NCBI GenBank assembly: GCA_037576215.1 | Contig: JBANDB010000011.1 | Coordinates: forward strand, 2,852,001 to 2,916,000 | Source of the DNA: Armillaria gallica | Lineage: Eukaryota > Basidiomycota > Agaricomycetes > Agaricales > Physalacriaceae | DNA: 64,000 nt | Direction of reading: 5' to 3' | Shown here: piece by piece, positions 55,677 through 64,000 of the stretch | Layout of the letters: every line of letters begins with the position of its first letter | How positions within the stretch are numbered: the stretch's first letter is position 1 | The notes under the pieces: generated by a model | What the model was told of the DNA's origin: nothing | Databases searched by the model: none | The model's input: the letters and a program-made list of their open reading frames with translations, nothing else | Position numbers and translations under genes: made by a program

Positions 55677-55729
55677 TTCACCCCTAGGAATTGAACCTGT
55701 TGCATTACACACATCCATTGGGCTACAAT
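55677..55729 (-). repeat. tRNA-like repeat, copy 3
   Basis: Minus strand reads TAGCCCAATGGATG (A-box-like), then GGTTCAATTCCTAGGGGTGA (B-box-like plus arm). A-to-B spacing is about 17 bases, shorter than in a tRNA, so it is a tRNA-derived repeat and not a working tRNA. Confidence 0.5.
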
Positions 55730-55966
55730 AGACTGTCAGAGAAACAATGACACCAGGCATCTTATTCTACATCAAAGAGAATAGAGGTCATCAGGAAGAG
55801 TCCAACATTTAATTGAAACAAAGATAATAAACATCCAAGCTCACCATCTTCCCTACCCTATTTCCTGGTGGTATCTTTGAAGAGGCCGAGATCTTGAAGC
55901 AATACTAAAACTTCAACATCAAGGCCAAGCAAAAAAGCAAAAAAGCAGATATTTTTCAAAGCAAGT

Positions 55967-56020
55967 TCATCTCCAGGACTCGAACTTGGTTCATCCATGT
56001 ATTAACATATTAGGTCATGT
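55967..56020 (-). repeat. tRNA-like repeat, copy 4
   Basis: Minus strand re-reads the same B-box region as AAGTTCGAGTCCTGGAGATG, here with the CpG kept. The A-box part is weak (CCTAATATG). Confidence 0.4.
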
Positions 56021-57567
56021 CAAGGTGAGGGAGTAGTGGAGCAAGAGTGAGGTGAGGAGTCAAATCAGACAGAAGAGGGTTGTTCTCAAGTTTGATGGTG
56101 AACAAGAGATTGAGTTGATATTGCTGCGGTACTGAGTGAGAAGAGGATGTGAACTGCAAAGGACGAATCAATCGTGTGTGGGAGATGAAGTATATATAAG
56201 AGATTGTGCTTTGAGTGGGTGTGGTGGCATGCTACTTGTTATGAGTTTCCTTTGAAGGAGTCTGATATAGGCAAGATACACATGAAACTGAGCAGAATAT
56301 GGTGAAATGACAACCAAGTGAAATCTGAAGCTGAATGGTGATAATTGTAGCAGGTCTGAGGATACACTGATACCTAGATGTTCACAAGCATGCTGAAGCA
56401 AGAACCAACTTTAAAAGCAGGATTCCCATACCAAGAATTCCATGCCATGTCTTCTGCTGAGCTATAGAGGTCATGCAGGACTTGCACCGAAGCCAGACCA
56501 TACGTATTATCTCTCCAGTTGGGCCTGTGTGCATCCTGGGCTCCGATACAGTACTAGTGAAGACACAACCATTCTCACCTTCCCTCACAAGTCAAGCTCA
56601 GATGAAACTCTTGCTATATTGCCATGTTGATCATGTGACTTGAAGGAGAAAAGAGCAAGTAGTCCGATGATTTATATAGGCTACATAGGTAAAATAGTGA
56701 TGGCTGAAAAAGATCATGGTACACAATGGCTTTCAGTTGAGAATGGTGGTAAGTGGTGAATAAGAATATGGCATAGCCACTGACCACTGTGCTCATTGGT
56801 GGCTCTCCAGACAATGACCACAACGAGCAAAATCAAAATATAAACATTGAAGAACTCCGATGCAACACACTTGTCAATCACAGCTGCTAGCAATGAGTAT
56901 CAAAAGGAAACAAACATTTCTTTACACCAGCACACTTCTGTTGAGGAGCACTATTGGGTAATAAAACTTCCTGAGACTTGGAGTTTGGGATTTGGACCCG
57001 TACCTGCCATGCTCACAACAGCCCACATCGGCTAAGTAAGTAAACACTTTGTGACACTGGTCACATACTCATAAAAGATGACAGGAGAGACCATACAATT
57101 GTTGATAGAGGAGAGAACAAAGAAGGACAAGTTACACCTGTCCAGAGTAATGAAGGTAAGTGCAGCACTGGTACAGTAATAACTGATAGTGACCTGATGG
57201 TGAGGATATGCAGGAGAACAGGGTGATCAGTGCAGCATCAATCAAGCAGGACAATGATGCAGGTGTATAGTGCATCATAAGGCACAAAATCAATGAAGGA
57301 GTGGTAGAGGCGATGGTGTTTACAATGACTGGTGTGATATTTGTGATGAACCTGCCACCCATGACTAAGGAAACAAGGTGAGCAAATATGCACTATCAGA
57401 CTGGAAGAACACTCATGGATTAATTATGCAGGTTGCAGAAAGAAAAAATGAGATTCTTGAGTTAGTCAATATAGTTAGTGGAGTTGGGCAGCAGAGGGTT
57501 CAAAAAGGCTATCATCACAATGAAGAGTATGCAGATAATGGGAGAGAGGGAGTTTTGAGAAGGTGAG

Positions 57568-58230
57568 TTGGAGGATTGGAAATCTGCAACAGTGAATGGG
57601 TTCAATGTAGTGGAGCTGTCAAACCGATATCTCAGACCGACAAACACCACAAACAAAGATGAAAGAATACCTCTGTCACCCACTGTGGATCCTGCCAGAA
57701 TACTAAACAGAATGGTCCAACACAGGTGGGTTCACAGAGAGGACAACATTGTACAATACTTTAGAGGAATAATAGAGGAAGGAGGAAGGAAGAGGTAAGC
57801 GTTTACACATGACCATTACGAGAGACAGAGAGACCTGATAAGAAAAACTGGCAGGTACATCAAAGTGAAGCCCCAGATATTTCATGTAGGTGACATTGTA
57901 GAAGCACAACACTTGATGGTATTTATAAAGCCAAAGGAGGGAATGGCAAGGATAAAGGCAATCTTGAGAGCCAATGGCGCTAGTGAACAGTGACCACTCA
58001 TCAGTGAGCGATACAATGCAGGGATGAGATGATAGTGCACCTAACATATTCATAGCAAGCCAATGCTAACAGAAAAACAGTGGAGAACATGCCATCACCG
58101 GCTGTAGTTAGAATGAAGAGGAAGATAGGCTTTGAGGAAGAGGATGAAGAGGAGGAGTATGCAAGAGTGAAGAAATTACACAGATTGGTGGACAGAGATG
58201 GAGATAAGGGAATGAGGAACAAAGTATGAT
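57568..58230 (+). pseudogene. Decayed relic of a repeat-associated mushroom gene family
   Basis: Plus-strand fragments in different frames read LNRMVQHRWVHREDNIVQYF, then IFHVGDIVEAQHLMVFIKPK, then MKRKIGFEEEDEEEEYARVK. The order (a VVQYF-like helix, a GDIVEAQ beta segment and a KRKIGY-acidic tail) matches a multi-copy uncharacterised family often found with transposons in Agaricomycete genomes. Stops and frame changes separate the blocks, and CpG is depleted. The family match is from memory of the motif order and should be treated as provisional. Confidence 0.45.
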
Positions 58231-58571
58231 CATGATTACAATGTGAGTTTTGTTGAATGATAAAAGGTGTCACAAGAAAAACATGACAACCAGAACAATT
58301 GACAACATAACAAAAAAGAACCTAAAAAAAACAAACAGGCAGAGCAGATATCAGGCTCAAATAGAAATGGTTCCCATAACAGGTAGAGTACATGGTCGGA
58401 GCTAGCCAGATAGATAGATGGAAAAGAATGAACTCAAATAGAAATAGTTCCCACAGTAGCTCAGACAAGAAGCTCAGCAACACACGAAATGAATTGATAG
58501 CACAAATAGATTTTCCCATGGGTCTTTCACATCTGCATAATAACTGAGATATCCTATATTCATAGGACTCA
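58231..58571. other. Spacer in the CpG-poor region, no gene seen
   Basis: AT-rich sequence between the relic gene and the decayed duplication. It ends where similarity to 41099 begins. Confidence 0.5.
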
Positions 58572-59790
58572 GAATAAGCCAGTGCTGTCCCCAGACCATC
58601 CAACAGCACCAAATCTAGAATCAAAAAGATGGTAAACTGACATGGGTAATTGCCAGCAAAGTAGCACACACAATATATAAGTCTGCAAGAATGGTACTCA
58701 TAGTGGCTGAAATATCTGCCTCCCAATAGATTGCTTGGTTCAAACTGTGATTTAACTTGATGAATATGTTCCAAAACTTTTGGCCATTTTCAATGAATGT
58801 GGAGCATATAAATGACTATTGGGCAGCAAAATTGATACAGTGATCACCTGGTCCTTTGTACACCACTATTCCTTTGTATACTCTAATATAACTTCTCCTA
58901 TTGTGCTGCAATGGTTCTGATTTTATTTTAATTTTATTAAGTCCAGTATAGGCCATCATACTATCAACAAAAATCAAGTCAAGTAGCTCTGTGTTGGTCA
59001 GAAAAAAATCAAAGGTAACAGATATGAATTTTGGAAAAACACAAATGCAGGTTTAGAGAAAAGTACAGGCACTTGGGTGTATATAGGAGTCCTTGAGATC
59101 ATTTATATAGCTATAATGATAAATTTCTCCTGTGGGACTATAGGCCAGAGATCAGTTGTTGTGGTGCTATAGGTGAAACGAGTCAGAAACACTCATCGGA
59201 AACATGAAAAAGGAGTCCAAATCGGGAAACAGTGGCCCAAATTTGGTGTATGGGAACTGATGTACAAAGGTCCTGGTAACTGAAAATTAAAGGTCTTACT
59301 CGAAAAAATTCACTACACCATCAAATCATCATTGAATAGCCCGAAAATCAGAATCCACACTCTTGAGAGTAGGTTAGATACTATGGAATACTTTATAGCA
59401 TGAAAATCTACTGAGGGAGGCCTAAATAGCCACTGGAAATTTGCCTGTACAAAGGACCAGGTGATCACTGTAGTAATCAGAGCATGAAGGAGAATAATGA
59501 CAACGACCAAGGTTTATCGGCTTGGCCAGTGTTTGTTGATGACTATGCCACTCATGTCAGCTTGAATGTCATAGTAGAAATGCTCCTGGCTTACATATAT
59601 TCTACAATGTAACAGCAAGAATTCCGGTGTATATACCTGTCATCAGTCAACATCAACATGTCAAGGCACTAAACGTGGTTGCCCACCATGCAATGATATG
59701 AGGAGAATTTTGGAGTTCAGAGTAGTGTCAAGATGTTGAAAAACGATAGCTTTGTCTTCATTGGTAAGATCAGATGGAATATCCACCTGA
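58572..59790 (-). pseudogene. CpG-decayed partial copy of the seven-pass membrane protein gene
   Basis: Matches the 5' part of the gene at 40393-41687 (start codon to the exon coding WCCWMVWGQRWLIVLL). The 3' half is absent. Most differences from the intact copy replace CG with TG or CA. Frame is lost in several places, and a 633-base element is inserted at 58838-59470. The start-codon region is at about 59790-59800. Confidence 0.88.
58838..59470. mobile_element. Non-autonomous mariner-like element with 25-bp perfect inverted repeats
   Basis: The ends start with CAGTGATCACCTGGTCCTTT and are perfectly inverted over 25 bases (58838-58862 and 59446-59470). TA flanks both sides, and the partner duplication has a single TA at this place (near 41358). 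Length is 633 bases with no transposase frame. Perfect ends suggest a recent insertion, although it sits in decayed sequence. Tc1/mariner type by TA target and CAGT start. Confidence 0.9.
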
Positions 59791-60056
59791 GTTGCTATGA
59801 GGAAAGGTAAGAGAAACGGAGTAGTGGGTTATGAGAATAATGTGTACCAACCCTATCATTATAAATGGTGTAGCCCATGGCTATACTCATTGGCTATTTC
59901 AAAGATGATCAGCATCGAACCTCACAGAGTTTGGCAACTGATGAACTGATGCCATTTTCAACTCACAAATGCAACATGACTCGGAGTAAAATATTGCCAG
60001 AGAAAAGCCTCTGTGGTAGGGAAAACACTTATGCCAGTTATGAGCTTCTCAGATAT

Positions 60057-60323
60057 CATTGCATAGTGGTTTTAATATCTGAGTTGAAAATATTGAAATC
60101 AAAAGTTATTTATTTTTAGCAATATGCCAACCTAAAATATCCAATAAATAGTCAAAAAATGTTTTCAATATTCATGACTTTCTTAAGTTTTGAGGCAGAT
60201 CTCCCAAATATAGAAAAGATATTTACAGTTTTTTGAATATATTTCAGACTCAAAATATGACTAAAATAAATATCTTTCAAATTCTATATTTTAGGCTTAA
60301 TTATTTAGACCATTATGCAGTGT
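60057..60323. mobile_element. Small AT-rich MITE with 14-base imperfect inverted repeats
   Basis: Ends CATTGCATAGTGGT and ACCATTATGCAGTG are inverse apart from two mismatches. TAT (or TA) is duplicated at both sides; the partner at about 41952 has one copy. Length 267 bases, very AT-rich, no frame. A three-base target would suit PIF/Harbinger, a two-base TA mariner; the case is open. Confidence 0.8.
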
Positions 60324-60999
60324 ATGTGTTCTATTAAATTAAGGCATCTGGGAACAGAATCAAGAAATCATTGAAGTGAGGTGCCTACTAAAGTGAGCTT
60401 ACTCAGTCATGATGTGAATCTTAATTAGGTCTTACTTCAAATATAGGCCCATCTCCAATTGTCACTATGCTGAAGGAACCTGGACAGTTGAGATCCATTG
60501 AAGACCTTAGTAGTAGGAGTACCAACTTTTGCAAGTCAGATCAGAACAAGAACCTACAGCAAAGTCATATAAGGTGGGAGAAAGCTATCCTGAAAATGTA
60601 GCACCTATCAGAAAGCAGGAGAAGAGAATACAATCTGTACTCTATAATGAGCTCAATGAAACTAGTTCTCTTCCTTTTCCAGTACTTAGTATATCTTCGA
60701 AGGATGGGCACAATAGATCTGAGTCAACCCATCCTTGTTTGTATCATCATTTCTTTTTTAATCATCACTTAGAGCACCAAGATAGGCAAAGGTGGTGATG
60801 TGAATTAATACTGAGAGAACATGAGAGAATAGACTGATGGACCAGTGATATATGTATAGACAAATATCAATTTTGAAACTAGTGTCGACATGACAGTGAT
60901 CCCATTGGTGGGAACCAGTTTAAGCAAGGTTCACAGAAAGAGCAACCGAGCTTCTCAAAAAGATCCTACAAAATTGTGACTGAGAGGAGATACCTGTTC

Positions 61000-63900
61000 T
61001 GCTAGACAAAGGCCTACTCAATCTCGAACCTCTTGAAAGCTGTTTAAGACCTCAATGACGTATCAATGTAGACCCTGATTGGCCTGTCATCCATTTTTGG
61101 GGACTGTGCCTCATGTTTGAAGATGCCTGGTCCTTGATTTCATCCTTAATTCAAATCATAAGTTGCTTCAACTTGATTTGTTTGCTTTTTGTTCTTTCTC
61201 AGGTCCCAAATTAATCTGATGGATATCACAGGTATGTATGACTAGTATAAAATCAAGTCTACACTTCACTCAGGCTCATGCTTGGTATGTTAAATTAGTA
61301 ACAATTGGCAGTCTGTTGGCAAGATGCAGTTTTCATCCAATGCCACGGAATATGGACCATCATCAGTGCTGTTAAGTTATCCTGAAACTTGAAAGGAACC
61401 AGGCCATGAACATGATATTAGTCAAGCTTCTCCACTATTTCTGTTTCTCGAATCTTGACATCTCCCATATTCAAGGATATAAAATCAGAACTAAATCAAG
61501 TACCTGCCGATAATATTGTAATTTTGTAATGCAAACAGCTGAGGCATCTCCATTTTGATAATTTGGTTTCCAGACATCAATTTGGACATCTGCACAGGTT
61601 ATTAACATTTTCGAAAGCTTCAAGTACAGCATATGCCATGGGAATCTGGACTATCATACATATTGAACATTTTCCCACATTATATGCTGCTGACTCTGTT
61701 ACTCCAGTGCATCTTCAAGCTGGTTTTCATCTGTTGAGTGTACAGTTTCCTTTTCTGGATTGCTAAATGTGACCCTGACCATACTATAAATTTGCTTTGT
61801 GAGTACTGTTTCTTCTCTTCTAGCTTTGGATGTCACAGAAACTGATCTCATAATGTATTATAGTGCATGTAATATCCACAAACACATATTCTTCATCTTG
61901 TTCCACTGCAGACTGCAAATGATGGTATTAAAGTAATGAGTGAACACTGAAGATTAATGTGGATAATGGATAGTACAAAGTTTAAATGCTCTGAGTCTGA
62001 GATTTAGATTTTTATTCTTCTTTATGCACAAGCTTTAATTTCTTTCTTGTACTATTAAACAGTAGACCAACAGCAACACAGAGCATTCAACTGAATTTGT
62101 TCTAACATTGCTGCACCTCCAACCCTGGAAAACAAATGCAGTGCAGAGTGTATCATTTCCATGATACACCAATAGTACAGATGCAAGGATGTGTAGTTCA
62201 GAATGTTGATGTGAATGGTAAATGGTAATTTCGTGTTATCCTATTCTACTGTTCTCAGTATTGACATTCATCTCTGCTTGAGTATAAAAGAAAGGGTTAG
62301 ATGGCCTTCAATTCCCATCTCCTCATTCCTCTTCCATTCTTTCTCTTCTCTGTATCCTCTCTCAGCTTGTGGACTGATGCTCCCCCATCAGAAAAAAGAC
62401 CAAAAGATTGCAATTGATCATGGCAGATTTTGCTGGTCCTAATGAGCTGTTATTATTTTGAGTGATTACAATTCCATCATAATATAGAAAATCACTTGGA
62501 ATCTACTTCTGACGACCTTGTAACATTCATAATTTATTACATCTGATTCTATGCATCCCAACCTGCCTATAATTAAACTATGAGAGAGCAACAAAATATG
62601 ACAAAAAACAATGTATCTTCCTCACACTGCATAAAACTGTTACCAAGTAGTAAATCATAGAAAATGACAAGAAAATGATACTCCCACTTCATGTCAAGCA
62701 GTCATGCTGACAGAAGGGCAGATGTTGTATGCACTGTAGTAAACAAGATTCAAACTCCATTTGAAGATTGTTGATAAGTCCCAATATGGAAGTGGTTGAA
62801 CTTGTCCTTTTACTTTCACATTGTGCTGATGTTTCATAACTTTTGGGTTATGCAAGTAGTTCTCTCAGTTTTCTGCATGCAAGGTATGTGAACTGTGACT
62901 CCTCAAGCAGTATGGCTTACAAACATGCTGGTAGTGCACTTTGCTGGGGATATCAGCTACTTGCACTGTTAGGTATCACAGGTATGTCCTCTATCCTCTG
63001 TTGCATGGGTATCGGTCACTGATGTGGATAGTAGGTTATGTGCTTACAGTTATTATGGTAAGTGCTTTCATCTCTATCTATGTCTTTATGCTTATGCCAT
63101 TGTAGGTTAGCAACAGGTCCATTTGTTTACAGTTGAAGTCCATTTTGAATGGTGTGTGTATTTTTTTTTTTGTTGACTCCACCTTATACTAACTGCCCTC
63201 ATAGATGTGCCTGAAACATCAATTGGTCTGGCCCTCACTACTGTTGTATTGTTGTCATATAGGTTTTGGCATGCTTTGCGCCCTATCTGAATACTTATGC
63301 ATGTCCTCTTCTTAGCCACGAGTACCATGGAGCAGTAAGGGCCTTCGTTTTCTGGTAGTACAGTTAAGAGTGTAGGGACTGAGGTTGTATCATGCAGTAT
63401 TTAGGATATGTAGTTGGTGTATGTATTTACCAACCACAATAAATAGTATTTTTGTTCATTTCTACTTTCTGTGATCTACATGATTGCGATTAAATGTGTT
63501 TCTGTCATTAGCAAAACATGGTGGACTTATGAGCATATGAGAAGGGAATTGGGATAGTATTATGATGCTGAACACACTGATATTTTAATGTGTGAGTTTC
63601 TGTTGTAATAGATTCCAATGTATTATGTATATCATAATGTATTTTGAACATTGTGACACATTTCGATCTCACAGTGTTTTCTCTGATGCCTCAAAAGCAC
63701 TCGCTATATAATAGCAGGCTGGTGGATGATGTTGGTTGATTTGTGACCTTGTCATGCTGCAAACATGAACTCACACCATCACCATCAAGTTTGACAGACT
63801 AGATAAGAGCTTGGTTATACTCCACCTTTTCCTATTCACAAGCTGACTTGGTTTGTAGTAATATTTCCTTTCTCTCCACACTGAAGGTAAGTATTTTTAA

Positions 63901-64000
63901 CTATTCTTGAGTTCAATATGTACTAATTTTATTCCTCAGTTATCTTGACACAACTATGTGACAGGGGAAAGAAGTATGTATCAGTGAACTGGTATGTCAA
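61000..64000. other. CpG-poor, AT-rich region without genes
   Basis: Only about fifteen CG dinucleotides were noticed in 3 kb. No frame has protein character. No terminal repeats or recognisable transposon ends were found. Probably old repeat sequence or heterochromatin. Confidence 0.5.

Larger units (their letters stand above)
51992..57567. other. CpG-poor, gene-free repeat-like region
   Basis: CpG drops sharply and TG/CA-rich text dominates. 52300-53050 is low-complexity with many ACAATGACA-like and CACC-rich runs. No open frame looks like a working gene. Most of it is probably decayed transposon sequence that can no longer be classified by eye. The four tRNA-like repeats listed separately lie within it. 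Confidence 0.55.
58572..60999. repeat. Segmental duplication, decayed member (partner at 41099-43036)
   Basis: Direct copy of 41099-43036. Without its two inserted elements it is about 1.53 kb. Differences are dominated by CG to TG/CA changes, for example CATCGAACCTCACAGAG here against CGTCGAACCTCACGGAG in the partner. It lacks the element found at 42476-42885. Confidence 0.9.

Noticed and set aside
54735..56020. Functional tRNA genes
   Set aside because: A-box to B-box spacing is too short and no acceptor stem can be formed.
1..64000. CRISPR array or bacterial-type operon
   Set aside because: No spaced direct repeats of that type; gene structure is eukaryotic throughout.

Overview
The window is nuclear DNA from a filamentous basidiomycete, most likely an Agaricomycete. 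Genes are split by many GT-AG introns of about 45-60 bases. The gene content fits: a secreted GH131 enzyme with a CBM1 tail, a kelch/BTB Ras-pathway protein, a seven-pass membrane protein of a kind common in mushrooms, and VPS36, VPS45 and ERV46. All coordinates, splice choices and family calls come from reading the sequence; no database search was run.

Layout. 1-13.5 kb is a tandem segmental duplication. Each unit carries NDUFS4 followed by a CSC1/OSCA-like stress-gated cation channel gene of 17 exons. In the left unit NDUFS4 is a decayed remnant and the channel carries a frameshift; the right unit keeps an intact NDUFS4 (174 aa) and a channel of about 1373 aa. 13.7-19.4 kb holds GH131-CBM1, a membrane-anchored Cu/Zn superoxide dismutase, a small basidiomycete-type protein and pyridoxamine-phosphate oxidase. 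21.9-29.8 kb holds a 1039-aa kelch-BTB protein, a small mitochondrial-type membrane protein, an acidic coiled-coil protein and ERV46. 30.1-34.8 kb is a divergent VPS36/VPS45 pair sharing about 210 bases of promoter, with a stray copy of the VPS45 3' end lying behind VPS36. 35.3-41.7 kb holds a membrane-anchored heparinase II/III-like lyase, an F-box protein and a seven-pass membrane protein.

45-47.8 kb holds a Ser/Thr-rich single-pass membrane protein and then an array of duplicated exon-intron cassettes on the minus strand. This array is the most unusual structure seen here.

From about 51.5 kb the sequence changes character. CpG becomes rare, AT content rises and no intact gene is visible. 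This compartment contains a second, CpG-decayed copy of 41.1-43.0 kb (at 58.6-61.0 kb), a relic of a repeat-associated gene family, tRNA-like repeats and several MITE-like elements. Aligning the two copies of that 1.5-kb duplication exposes three insertions with their empty sites: 42476-42885, 58838-59470 and 60057-60323.

Common themes are membrane traffic (ERV46, VPS36, VPS45), membrane and stress sensing (CSC1-like channels, the Ser/Thr-rich sensor-like protein, the seven-pass protein) and secreted or surface enzymes (GH131, SOD, lyase). No operon-like cluster or secondary-metabolite cluster is seen.
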